Source of the DNA: a virus
IMG/VR virus record: IMGVR_UViG_3300032323_000975
Coordinates: 1-40,250 of that record
Direction: 5' to 3' (one strand)
DNA length: 40,250 nucleotides
Shown: positions 14,398-20,965 of the stretch, in pieces
How the letters are laid out: every line of letters begins with the position of its first letter
Numbering within the stretch: position 1 is the first letter of the stretch
Notes under the pieces: model-generated
What the model saw: the letters and a program-made list of their open reading frames with translations, nothing else
Told to the model about the DNA's origin: nothing
The model's database searches: none
Made by a program: the position numbers and the translations under genes

Positions 14398-14940
14398 CTA
14401 GGTTTCATGTGCCTCCTCAGGGGTATTGTTAAACGCATTAGACGATTCTAACCGTTCTAAAACACCAGCGAGTCCGTAAGTACCTGGGAAGATGTCATCC
14501 AACTGATCACCTGGTTCCCATCCAAGCATGGCAATAACCCATTCAAAGAACTTGTCAGGCTTTGCGCCCTTCAAACCTTTACGCATAGCGATAGCGCAAG
14601 ACAGCCAATCACGGGTCATTGGCCGTCGATGTCTCATATCACGCCCCCCCCTAAAGATGACGGGTTCCCATGCGTATTGAACAGAAACATTGACTCGTAT
14701 CTGATGAAATGTTTTTGTCCATGCAGCAACACGTACATCTTCGGGACAGACAGGGAGAATCCAAGCAAGGTCTTTGGGGTTGCAGGACAATGCCCAACCA
14801 TCTGGGTATTCGTCTGTCAATCTTTGGATAAGAAGAACGTGTGCTTCTTTGCTGTCGTACTCCGATGCGTTATCGTGATGTTCGGAATATTTTGATTTAC
14901 CGTTACCCAAGTATGGTGGGTCGGCGTATGCAAACTTCAT
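14398..14940 (-). CDS. Putative DNA adenine methyltransferase, DPPY type (180 aa)
   Basis: The catalytic DPPY is at residues 7-10 (MKFAYADPPYLGNG). A substrate loop (SKYSEHHDNASEY) and a Rossmann-like body with DEYPDGWALSCNPKDLAWIL follow. The family is like small MT-A70/adenine methyltransferases of phages, where motif I is at the C-terminal side. Target could be DNA (likely) or RNA. Preceded by AGAAAGGGG, the same ribosome site as the early genes. It is the second methyltransferase of the genome and is unrelated to the one at 6718. Confidence 0.8.
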   Translation of the reverse strand: MKFAYADPPYLGNGKSKYSEHHDNASEYDSKEAHVLLIQRLTDEYPDGWALSCNPKDLAWILPVCPEDVRVAAWTKTFHQIRVNVSVQYAWEPVIFRGGRDMRHRRPMTRDWLSCAIAMRKGLKGAKPDKFFEWVIAMLGWEPGDQLDDIFPGTYGLAGVLERLESSNAFNNTPEEAHET

Positions 14941-14968
14941 GTTTGCCCCTTTCTGTTTTACAATTAGG

Positions 14969-15385
14969 TCAGTCTAGCCTGAAGATCACACAGGCAGATA
15001 TCGGCACAGCGATAAACAACTCACCCGTCGTGAACTTCGTGTTCTTCTCAACCACCGGAGCAGCACGTAACGCTTGCTCATCAACAACCAGAACACAGGT
15101 TCTTTCGTCGTTCAGCATGGTAAAGAAATGATTCCAGCCGATGAACTTCTGTTTGCGGGCAGAGAAATGCACAGTCCTGTAAGGAAACTTATCCCCTTGC
15201 CAGTTATGTTTCACCTCAACCTCAAACCCGAAATCGTCACCGTCACGGGTGGCCAGCACATCAATGCCGTACAGGTCAGGGTTCACCCAAGCTGCAAACC
15301 TGTTTGTTTCTAACCATTCGATGATCCGGTATTTAGCGTTGTCATCTGCTTCGTACTGGTCAGCATCAAATGGTTTTCCAGCCAT
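14969..15385 (-). CDS. Putative PD-(D/E)XK-fold nuclease (138 aa)
   Basis: The pattern YGIDVLATRDGDDFGFEVEV-K fits the D...ExK core of the PD-(D/E)XK nuclease fold, near residues 43-63. The rest is a small alpha/beta domain. Members include restriction-like and Holliday-junction-type enzymes. Its placement with recombination and methyltransferase genes suits DNA processing. Whether it cuts is unproved. Confidence 0.65.
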   Translation of the reverse strand: MAGKPFDADQYEADDNAKYRIIEWLETNRFAAWVNPDLYGIDVLATRDGDDFGFEVEVKHNWQGDKFPYRTVHFSARKQKFIGWNHFFTMLNDERTCVLVVDEQALRAAPVVEKNTKFTTGELFIAVPISACVIFRLD

Positions 15386-15387
15386 CG

Positions 15388-15642
15388 CTAGTCCCCGCAG
15401 TATCTGCCTGGTGGGTACACAACTTTGGGGTCTGCTGTGCCTTGATTAACCATGTCCACTACGGAACGAACAGTTTCATCTACCTGTTGGGCGAATGTTT
15501 TTTCAGGTTGTAATGCTGCTAACTGCTGTTGCAGTGCGTCACGTTCTTCTGTGACCCGCATCAACTCGACCTGTAGTTCACGGATTGTTGCGTCTTGTTC
15601 TGACACTTTCTCCTCCAATGCTTCGATTAGTTCTTTGCTCAT
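15388..15642 (-). CDS. Coiled-coil protein (84 aa)
   Basis: Starts at 15642 (MSKELIEALEEKVSEQDATI), forming TAATG with the upstream gene. The residues to about 45 are a heptad-like coiled coil (LQVELMRVTEERDALQQQLA), and the C-terminal tail ends DPKVVYPPGRYCGD. It lies 2 bases before the PD-(D/E)XK gene. Possibly an oligomeric accessory protein. Confidence 0.75.
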   Translation of the reverse strand: MSKELIEALEEKVSEQDATIRELQVELMRVTEERDALQQQLAALQPEKTFAQQVDETVRSVVDMVNQGTADPKVVYPPGRYCGD

Positions 15643-15977
15643 TAGAATCCTGCTTCCTTCATTAGCCATACGATCCATTCAAACGGCATGATTGCATACC
15701 AGTTACCTGGGTCTGTGGTTCCACGCTTCTTCGCTACGACACAACCAGTGGATGCTTTAGCGTTGACAGCTTCTGCTTCTAGTTCTTTGATCCAGCCAGC
15801 CAAATCCATTTTGGCGTGGTTCTTCACTTCAAACACGATAGGCCCGCATCCGGTGATGTCGCCTTTGTCAAGTGTTCCTGTCAAGGCACGGCGTTCAGCG
15901 TATGGGAATCCGTTTTCTCGTAGGTATTTGGCAACGGCTGTTTCGGCGGCTGTGCCTTTTTGCTTTTGCTTACTCAT
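15642..15977 (-). CDS. Holliday-junction-resolvase-like nuclease (111 aa)
   Basis: Starts MSKQKQKGTAAETAVAKYLR with a helix, then RRALTGTLDKGDITGCG, then IVFEVKNHAK: the E...D...ExK layout of PD-(D/E)XK resolvases seen in actinophages. It would resolve branched DNA for packaging. The ATG at 15977 overlaps the upstream gene by 8 bases. The frame extends upstream without conserved content, so I trimmed it. Confidence 0.82.
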   Translation of the reverse strand: MSKQKQKGTAAETAVAKYLRENGFPYAERRALTGTLDKGDITGCGPIVFEVKNHAKMDLAGWIKELEAEAVNAKASTGCVVAKKRGTTDPGNWYAIMPFEWIVWLMKEAGF

Positions 15978-16206
15978 CAGATACCTCCACAGATGAAAAC
16001 ATTTTGTAATACTCGTATGTCTCACCCGTTTCTTCATTGATATGCAGACATAGTTCCTTGCGATGGGACCAGTTACCAACAATCTTGAAGCCTTCTTTAG
16101 TGGCCCGAAAGATAATGTCTCGTTCAATAGTTTCTAAAAACTGCTTCTGTATTTCTTCTGGCACCTTCATAGAAATGTCGGTTGTCGCACCGTATCTCTT
16201 ACTCAT
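15970..16206 (-). CDS. Hypothetical protein (78 aa)
   Basis: Starts MSKRYGATTDISMKVPEEIQ; helical then beta (ETGETYEYYKMFSSVEVSDE). No family recognised. It overlaps the resolvase by 8 bases and the upstream stop as TAATG, so it belongs to the same translationally coupled chain. Confidence 0.75.
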   Translation of the reverse strand: MSKRYGATTDISMKVPEEIQKQFLETIERDIIFRATKEGFKIVGNWSHRKELCLHINEETGETYEYYKMFSSVEVSDE

Positions 16207-16427
16207 TATTCACCACTTATCTTCCTCTGTATTTCTTTCATTTCATTGGTGATTGAATAAAGGTCGCTTCCCCATACATCACAGATGTGTGTCAGTATCA
16301 GTCGTAGGCGTTCTATCTCATCGGCTGCTTTACAGTTGTCGCACTCCACAAGCGCAATAGAACGAACATTCACGCAATCTGTTATGTCGCAGTTTTCCCG
16401 TAGTCGGGTCACAATGTCATCAGTCAT
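16206..16427 (-). CDS. DIVTRLR-family small protein, copy A (73 aa)
   Basis: First of three paralogues: MTDDIVTRLR, then a four-cysteine insert (NCDITDC...ECDNC), then ADEIERLR and a C-terminal helix. The insert may bind zinc, and the flanking helices could form a coiled coil. Coupled to neighbours on both sides by TAATG overlap. No function known. Confidence 0.8.
   Translation of the reverse strand: MTDDIVTRLRENCDITDCVNVRSIALVECDNCKAADEIERLRLILTHICDVWGSDLYSITNEMKEIQRKISGE
16397..16427. repeat. 31-bp exact repeat, copy 1 (start of gene copy A)
   Basis: Identical to 16669-16699. It encodes MTDDIVTRLRE on the minus strand and holds the inverted repeat CCCG-TAGT-CGGG. A 24-bp version recurs at 17647-17670. 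Confidence 0.97.
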
Positions 16428-16699
16428 TAGGCTTTCCCTCTTTCTTTTAGGCCTTTGATTTCATCGTCATAAGCATGAATACCGCACCAGTCCTGCTCGT
16501 AGTCATCACAACTACAAATTTCTCCATACTTATCCACAAGTCTGTACAGGTAATGGGCAATCCTTTCCCACCTAATACGCTCTGCCCGTAGGCGTTCAAT
16601 CTCATCAACTGCATCACATAGACGGCAGTGAGGGTCGTTACCACACCCACGGTTATCACACGCCACTTCCCGTAGTCGGGTCACAATGTCATCAGTCAT
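16427..16699 (-). CDS. DIVTRLR-family small protein, copy B (90 aa)
   Basis: Second paralogue: MTDDIVTRLREVACDNRGCG, with cysteines (CDNRGCGNDPHCRLCD) between the DIVTRLR and DEIERLR helices. A longer C-terminus has another CSCDD/C pattern. The start at 16699 matches copy A exactly, and an upstream in-frame ATG at 16723 does not belong. Overlaps the previous gene by 8 bases. Confidence 0.8.
   Translation of the reverse strand: MTDDIVTRLREVACDNRGCGNDPHCRLCDAVDEIERLRAERIRWERIAHYLYRLVDKYGEICSCDDYEQDWCGIHAYDDEIKGLKERGKA
16669..16699. repeat. 31-bp exact repeat, copy 2 (start of gene copy B)
   Basis: Identical to 16397-16427; codes for the N-terminus of copy B. Confidence 0.97.
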
Positions 16700-16865
16700 G
16701 CTTCTTCTTCTCCAAATTATCAATTACAGAAATCCAGCCAATGTGAAACTCATCCCAATCAGTTGTTGTTATTGATATAAGCGGGGCAACTAGATTTTTC
16801 AAGTTTGGGTTCGCTCCCAACCATTTATCCCAATCTTCTATTGGTGTATTTATGTCGTCAGTCAT
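16692..16865 (-). CDS. Hypothetical protein sharing MTDDI start (57 aa)
   Basis: Starts MTDDINTPIEDWDKWLGANP; acidic and helical, ends KKKHD. The shared MTDDI start suggests part of the paralogues' 5' end was reused. The ATG at 16865 has GGGGG 9 bases upstream. It overlaps copy B by 8 bases and the upstream gene by 8. Confidence 0.72.
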   Translation of the reverse strand: MTDDINTPIEDWDKWLGANPNLKNLVAPLISITTTDWDEFHIGWISVIDNLEKKKHD

Positions 16866-17202
16866 AACTGAAACACCCCCTGTAAAAGTCTTGACCCCAA
16901 ATCTCAACAGGGTGGTACCCAAGCTTTACGCACATACGGTCAGCCGAATACAACTCGATACCTTCCTTCCACCAACGGTCAATAGATTTACGGCCCACAG
17001 CATCAGTGCGGTTATCTTTACGCAACCGATCAACAAACACCTTGCCATCCAGTCGAAGCGGATACGTTCTATCACGCCGCCTTTTCAACTTGTACAAGCT
17101 GTTATCCCGTACACATTCCTCACACCGGCACTTATATTTCAGATAGGTGTTGCGGTTGTGTTTCAGTCCAGATTCCACCATGACTTCTGCTTCCCTTCCC
17201 AT
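16858..17202 (-). CDS. Hypothetical Cys-motif DNA-binding-like protein (114 aa)
   Basis: The N-terminal NRNTYLKYKCRCEECVRDNS, then a Lys/Arg-rich helix, resembles small phage proteins with a CRCxxC knuckle. The C-terminal half (SIDRWWKEGIELYSADRMCV, then LGYHPVEIWG) resembles a helix-turn-helix-like module found at the ends of several actinophage and actinobacterial regulators. The start may be at 17202 or 17181 (MVESGLK, preceded by GGGAAGGGAAG). Function not proved. Confidence 0.75.
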   Translation of the reverse strand: MGREAEVMVESGLKHNRNTYLKYKCRCEECVRDNSLYKLKRRRDRTYPLRLDGKVFVDRLRKDNRTDAVGRKSIDRWWKEGIELYSADRMCVKLGYHPVEIWGQDFYRGCFSYD

Positions 17203-17375
17203 TTACGGTAATACTCCTGAACCCACAACGGGGTTCCTTTCTTCGGTTGCAGCAACGCAACAGCGTGTGCCAACCCGTTCATCATCTGACGTAGATCCTT
17301 CACTTCTGCTTCTAACTGTTTCACTTGAAACTTCAGCAAAGTAATCCGGTCTTCCAATCTGTCTTCCTTATCCAT
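17163..17375 (-). CDS. Coiled-coil protein (70 aa)
   Basis: Start at 17375 (MDKEDRLEDRITLLKFQVKQ) gives a clean coiled coil to residue about 40, then a linker PKKGTPLWVQEYYRKWEGKQ. The ATG overlaps the upstream microprotein's stop (ATGGATAA). Possibly an oligomerising adaptor; no family recognised. Confidence 0.75.
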   Translation of the reverse strand: MDKEDRLEDRITLLKFQVKQLEAEVKDLRQMMNGLAHAVALLQPKKGTPLWVQEYYRKWEGKQKSWWNLD

Positions 17376-17448
17376 GTCTAGCACCGAACCAAATCCCAAG
17401 GATCAGGATAAAGCAGGTGAACATGATGAACTGTAGGAAATCAGCCAT
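17368..17448 (-). CDS. 26-aa transmembrane microprotein
   Basis: Hand-translated: MADFLQFIMFTCFILILGIW then FGARHG, almost wholly a single membrane helix. Strong ribosome site GGGAGGC lies before the ATG, which overlaps the previous stop by 8 bases, and its stop overlaps the next start by 8. This chain of overlaps supports it as a real gene. Could be a membrane regulator or toxin-like peptide. Confidence 0.7.
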   Translation of the reverse strand: MADFLQFIMFTCFILILGIWFGARHG

Positions 17449-17677
17449 TTACTGCCTCCCTAATTATGATTTGTAATTCTTCTTTTTCTTCTTTACTCAG
17501 CAATAAAGACAAAGGCATAAATTTTGTTGCAATTCTTACACAACTCATTTTCCACATAAATTCTTTTTGACGCAGCTGTTCAATCTCATCGGCTGCTTCG
17601 TTCATAATCACATCTGGTATGTCTCCATCACGCATGAAGTCATAACCCCGTAGTCGGGTCACAATGTCATTGCCCAT
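17441..17677 (-). CDS. DIVTRLR-family small protein, copy C (78 aa)
   Basis: Third paralogue: MGNDIVTRLRGYDFMRDGDI then AADEIEQLRQKEF. It lacks the four-cysteine insert of copies A and B but keeps both flanking helices; the C-terminus is a Leu-rich helix. Overlaps the microprotein by 8 bases and the upstream RHH gene by 1 (TAATG). Confidence 0.8.
   Translation of the reverse strand: MGNDIVTRLRGYDFMRDGDIPDVIMNEAADEIEQLRQKEFMWKMSCVRIATKFMPLSLLLSKEEKEELQIIIREAVNG
17647..17670. repeat. 24-bp version of the same repeat (start of gene copy C)
   Basis: Matches the first 24 bases of the 31-bp repeats, encoding DIVTRLRG in copy C. Confidence 0.95.
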
Positions 17678-17859
17678 TAGCGAGCCAACTCCTGCTCCAT
17701 AGCGTGACGCACCAGGTCACGAATCAACTGTGAACGCTTCACATTACGAGCCTCACATAACAGACCGATCTCCTCTAACTGCTTAGGGGTGACACGGATA
17801 CCAATAATGTGCGCCGATGCCTCTGATGCTTCGGGGTCAACGGTTCTTTTGTTAGCCAT
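17677..17859 (-). CDS. Ribbon-helix-helix DNA-binding protein (60 aa)
   Basis: Starts MANKRTVDPEASEASAHIIG; the strand HIIGIRVTP and helices KQLEEIGLLCEARN and SQLIRDLVRHAMEQ make a textbook RHH/CopG fold. Such small proteins repress their own operon or act as antitoxins; no toxin partner is seen. Start at 17859 forms TAATG with the annealing protein. Possible regulator of the recombination operon. Confidence 0.85.
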   Translation of the reverse strand: MANKRTVDPEASEASAHIIGIRVTPKQLEEIGLLCEARNVKRSQLIRDLVRHAMEQELAR

Positions 17860-18536
17860 TAGAGAGCCTCCGAAATCTTCTTGTAGGCGGCACGAAGCTT
17901 GACAAGATCTGCTTCTGTCCATGTGTCTTCAGCACCAAGGCCAGCATCAAACGCCACCTTGTCGGGGTCAATGCCACGTGCTTCACAGGCAGAACGGAAC
18001 TGGTTCACCTGGCTAGGTGACAACAGCTTGTACGGGTTATGCTTAGATTTATCCGCATCCACAGGCTTGTCTGCTTCTGTGATTTTGCCGGTCTTCGGTG
18101 CGGTTGGTTTCATCGCAGGCTTCGCTACTGGTGCAGGCTTGTCGATGTCATCCCACTCTTGCTTAGTCCACAACGACAGACACACACCGAAACGCATAGC
18201 AGCGTTACGCAGGAAGTCTGATGCGAGTTCTTTCAACAGGTCAGGCTTGTTGTGTGCAACAGAGCCGATACCCAATCGGCGTACACCGTGAACAGTCAGC
18301 CATCCAGCCATGTGTGCCATGCCGTTCTCGACACGGTATGCAGGCAGGCCGTCAGTATCAAACGCCACTGGTTCCCATGACCAACAAGAGTCAATCTCAA
18401 TCAGCATCTTTGTAACATCGGCATGACCAACAAAGTCAAGTTGCATCCCACCCTTAGGTAGTTTGCCGACGATGCGTGGATCTGGTACGCCGTACTTGTT
18501 TAGGACTTCATCGAGTCCTACTGTTTTCTTTTCCAT
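17859..18536 (-). CDS. Rad52-like single-strand annealing protein (225 aa)
   Basis: Residues 40-135 read WSWEPVAFDTDGLPAYRVEN, HGVRRLGIGSVAHNKPDLLK and RNAAMRFGVCLSLWTKQEWD, the pattern of phage Rad52/Erf-like annealing proteins. The linker is Pro/Lys-rich, and the C-terminal 60 residues form a small helical domain (SQVNQFRSACEARGIDPDKV). It anneals complementary ssDNA, with the exonuclease at 18536 as partner. Overlaps it by 1 base (TAATG). Confidence 0.88.
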   Translation of the reverse strand: MEKKTVGLDEVLNKYGVPDPRIVGKLPKGGMQLDFVGHADVTKMLIEIDSCWSWEPVAFDTDGLPAYRVENGMAHMAGWLTVHGVRRLGIGSVAHNKPDLLKELASDFLRNAAMRFGVCLSLWTKQEWDDIDKPAPVAKPAMKPTAPKTGKITEADKPVDADKSKHNPYKLLSPSQVNQFRSACEARGIDPDKVAFDAGLGAEDTWTEADLVKLRAAYKKISEAL

Positions 18537-19492
18537 TACTTTTCTCCCTTCACGAGAAAGCTACGTGTTGTTGTTGTTTTGGTGAACTGGCTGTGCAGTT
18601 CGGGGTACGCTTCCTTAAACGATTTAGCGTCAAAGGTGCTGCGTTCTTGTGCCTTCCAAGTGGCAACTGTTGTACCGTTGATGGTAGCGGTGTCACACTC
18701 GCCAATCAACTCACAAATCTGAGATTTCAAATCATCTTCCAACTGCTTATACGAATCCAGTTCGCTACGCACATGACGCAGACGATCAAACAATTCAGCA
18801 GCAGTCTCAGGTAACTCCTGAATCTTGCTCACACTTTTCTTGTAGCGGGTAGCTGTCGTTTCATACGACCACTTCACACCAGTAGGCATCATGCCTAACT
18901 CGATAGCGTTCAGCCAAGCTTCAACAGCAGAGATATGTTCAGCCATTTCAGCCGGTGTAATCACCTGCTTATGCAGATGCAGAATCATTGACGGATCAAA
19001 GATTGCCCACAGCACCTCATCCGTGTCTGCACAGATGGCCTGTTGAATACCTTGGATACGCCAATAGTCAGGCAGTTGACCTTCCCATTTACGGGTGGTG
19101 GTTTTGATTTCCAAAATCATGCGGGTGTCACCGTCTTCGTAATACCCGTCAAGTGTGGCGACCATACGTGCGCCGTTCGGTGAATCAGCAGCAAACATTT
19201 CTTCAGGTGTGATGTACGGAACACCAATCTTGTCTGCTGCCCATTCCAACACGAATGGTTCAAGACGGTTGCCACGCTCCATAGCAGGGTTCGGAGGGAT
19301 AGGGGTCGGTGCTACGTCACCCATTAACTCTGCTGCGTATGCGTCTTTCTTGACGAATGGATGCAACCCGTAGATCGCTGCCACCGCAGATGCGGATACT
19401 CGTTTGTTGCCGTGTTCGTCACGGAACCGGATGTTCAGCCAGTCTTGCCCGCCGTGTTCGGGTTTGTTGATGCGGTAACGATGTAAAGCCAT
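18536..19492 (-). CDS. YqaJ-type recombination exonuclease (318 aa)
   Basis: Lambda-exonuclease/YqaJ fold: SASAVAAIYGLHPF, AMERGNRLEPFVLEW (E78), ARMVATLDGYYEDG (D115), ILEIKTTT (E128, K130) and YWRIQGIQQAI (Q150) fit the usual active site. It chews dsDNA 5' to 3' to give ssDNA for the annealing protein next door. The C-terminal 110 residues are helical (RHVRSELDSYKQLEDDLKSQ) and probably mediate oligomers. It is first in the operon behind a promoter at 19526. Confidence 0.93.
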   Translation of the reverse strand: MALHRYRINKPEHGGQDWLNIRFRDEHGNKRVSASAVAAIYGLHPFVKKDAYAAELMGDVAPTPIPPNPAMERGNRLEPFVLEWAADKIGVPYITPEEMFAADSPNGARMVATLDGYYEDGDTRMILEIKTTTRKWEGQLPDYWRIQGIQQAICADTDEVLWAIFDPSMILHLHKQVITPAEMAEHISAVEAWLNAIELGMMPTGVKWSYETTATRYKKSVSKIQELPETAAELFDRLRHVRSELDSYKQLEDDLKSQICELIGECDTATINGTTVATWKAQERSTFDAKSFKEAYPELHSQFTKTTTTRSFLVKGEK

Positions 19493-19525
19493 TGGCTTCC
19501 CTTCTGTTTGGTTGTGTTATACGGA

Positions 19526-19554
19526 ACAATACAGACAGGGTGTGTCAATGTCAA
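19526..19554 (-). promoter_or_regulatory. Promoter of the recombination operon with tandem TTGACA
   Basis: On the minus strand TTGACA occurs twice in tandem (19554-19549, 19548-19543). The first is 17 bp from a -10 TATTGT (19531-19526). TATAAC at 19521-19516 is a second weaker -10. Drives the exonuclease gene at 19492. Confidence 0.7.
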
Positions 19555-19820
19555 ACAGAAATATCAGAAATAGTTTTCAAGCTACGCACCATGCCAACAG
19601 GGATGTGAAACGGGTGGATTCCTTCGCCTTCGTGGTATGACTGCCACACAGTCACATGATCTTTCTTACCGCCAGGTGCGTCAGCAGGGACAAGGAACCC
19701 GACAGTTTCGACAATCACTTCGCCTTCATCTTCGTATTCTTCAAGTGACAACCAGCCACCTTCGCCAGCGTGTGCATCGGCCCAACGAATCAAAACAATG
19801 GCGTACTCATTCTTCTCCAT
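19551..19820 (-). CDS. Hypothetical acidic protein (89 aa)
   Basis: Starts MEKNEYAIVLIRWADAHAGE; acidic and beta-rich, with WLSLEEYEDEGEVIVETVGF. Similar proteins are common in aquatic phages, without function. Its stop lies on the -35 of the recombination promoter. Overlaps the upstream zinc-ribbon gene by 14 bases. Confidence 0.78.
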   Translation of the reverse strand: MEKNEYAIVLIRWADAHAGEGGWLSLEEYEDEGEVIVETVGFLVPADAPGGKKDHVTVWQSYHEGEGIHPFHIPVGMVRSLKTISDISV

Positions 19821-19923
19821 CTGCTTCTCCTTCGGTGCGACACTGCGGGCAGTTTTTACCTTCAGTCACACTCCATCCGTAGTCACAGTTGGGGCAGGTC
19901 AGCCAGTTCTTCGGTGCGGTCAT
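19807..19923 (-). CDS. 38-aa zinc ribbon
   Basis: Hand-translated: MTAPKNWLTCPNCDYGWSVT then EGKNCPQCRTEGEADGEE. A perfect CPNC/CPQC four-cysteine ribbon. It overlaps the next gene by 14 bases. Too short for usual gene-calling cutoffs. Likely structural or DNA/protein binding. Confidence 0.8.
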   Translation of the reverse strand: MTAPKNWLTCPNCDYGWSVTEGKNCPQCRTEGEADGEE

Positions 19924-19943
19924 GCCCGAATATTAGTCCCGTT

Positions 19944-20078
19944 TCAGGCGACTTTCTTTCCCTTATGTAGCAAGGCTTCCAACCGTTCAACAGCACGGAT
20001 GAACTCGTCATGGTCAGCCGGTGGCACTACCACTTTGACGAGATACTTCAACAGGATTTCAATGTCGGCGTGTGTCAT
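19944..20078 (-). CDS. Hypothetical small helical protein (44 aa)
   Basis: Starts MTHADIEILLKYLVKVVVPP, then a helix (DEFIRAVERLEALLHKGKK). ATG 20078 is assumed; a TTG at 20126 would make it 60 aa and overlap the upstream gene. No good ribosome site for either. Confidence 0.55.
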   Translation of the reverse strand: MTHADIEILLKYLVKVVVPPADHDEFIRAVERLEALLHKGKKVA

Positions 20079-20097
20079 AGGACTGCCAACAATAGCA

Positions 20098-20328
20098 TCA
20101 ACGTGGGCGTGTGATGTGATCCTCAACTGTTGTTAAACGCTTCTCGATACGGTCAATCGCATCACGCATAGAAGTACCACCGTTGTTCTTCATGTTTGAT
20201 TCAACGTGTGTAACAGCGTGTTCGATTCGTTGCGCCCACTTAAACATTGGATACAACACTGCACGATGGATAACACCAAGAGCAGTGACAACAGCACCTG
20301 CTGTGATGATCCATTCTGCGACAGTCAT
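20098..20328 (-). CDS. Small membrane protein with coiled-coil tail, possible holin (76 aa)
   Basis: Residues 5-24 form one membrane helix (EWIITAGAVVTALGVIHRAV). A basic, then coiled-coil cytoplasmic tail follows (DAIDRIEKRLTTVEDHITRP). This one-TM-plus-coil design is common for actinophage holin or holin-like proteins. It is ATGA-coupled to a second tiny membrane protein after the endolysin. Confidence 0.7.
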   Translation of the reverse strand: MTVAEWIITAGAVVTALGVIHRAVLYPMFKWAQRIEHAVTHVESNMKNNGGTSMRDAIDRIEKRLTTVEDHITRPR

Positions 20329-20441
20329 CTGTCGTCTTTGTTGCTAATGCGAACAGCTTCGCCCCATGCCATCAACAGAAAGATGGAGATACCAAGGATT
20401 GCACCGATACTCATCCAGATCAGCGCACCCACAGTTCTCAT
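20325..20441 (-). CDS. 38-aa transmembrane microprotein, possible holin partner
   Basis: Hand-translated: MRTVGALIWMSIGAILGISI then FLLMAWGEAVRISNKDDR. One membrane helix with a short charged tail. It overlaps the endolysin stop (ATGA) and the next membrane gene (ATGA). Located exactly where holin or antiholin genes sit. Confidence 0.75.
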   Translation of the reverse strand: MRTVGALIWMSIGAILGISIFLLMAWGEAVRISNKDDR

Positions 20442-20965
20442 CCTGCTTTTTCAGCAGCCTGTAGTTCAGCCCATACTGCAGCGAACTTGTTTGGGTTGTC
20501 TGCCATAGCAGGTGACAGTTCAAAATGCAACCAACGCCCACCTCTGGAACCGGCGTTATCTTGGTCGTTATAAATCTTGACCGACTTCGGATCGGTACCT
20601 TCGCCACGGGAACAGCGATAGCCACGACCCCACCCAGGTTTTCCGTCTTCTTTGTCGGCATCAAAGGCATAATCATGTGCTTCTTCAAGCCCTAGTGCAG
20701 CACTGTTCTTCAACATGAAATGCCACAGTTCCATCGCCTTTGTGCGGTTACTGTACCCCAAGTCGCAGGCCCTGCCAGTGGCGTGGACTGATAGCCAGCG
20801 TGGGTCGCCCTTCTTGGCTTTTGGGTTGTTCATTGAACGGTTCACAAACCCACCAAGATTGGTCAATCCGTATTCCTTCATCGCCAACTGCATGAACTTC
20901 TTTGTGCCTGGTCGAAGACCTGTACGTGAAAGTCCGTCACTGTTACCTGTGTACTTGCGTGGCAT
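20438..20965 (-). CDS. Endolysin, peptidase M15 (D-Ala carboxypeptidase-like, 175 aa)
   Basis: Zinc ligands of the M15/VanY type: SVHATGRACDLGY (H61, D68) and WLHFEL (H147, E149). It would cleave peptide stems of host peptidoglycan. No separate wall-binding domain or signal peptide, so export relies on the holin. N-terminus MPRKYTGNSDGLSRTGLRPG is a short substrate arm. The stop overlaps the microprotein's ATG. Confidence 0.9.
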   Translation of the reverse strand: MPRKYTGNSDGLSRTGLRPGTKKFMQLAMKEYGLTNLGGFVNRSMNNPKAKKGDPRWLSVHATGRACDLGYSNRTKAMELWHFMLKNSAALGLEEAHDYAFDADKEDGKPGWGRGYRCSRGEGTDPKSVKIYNDQDNAGSRGGRWLHFELSPAMADNPNKFAAVWAELQAAEKAG

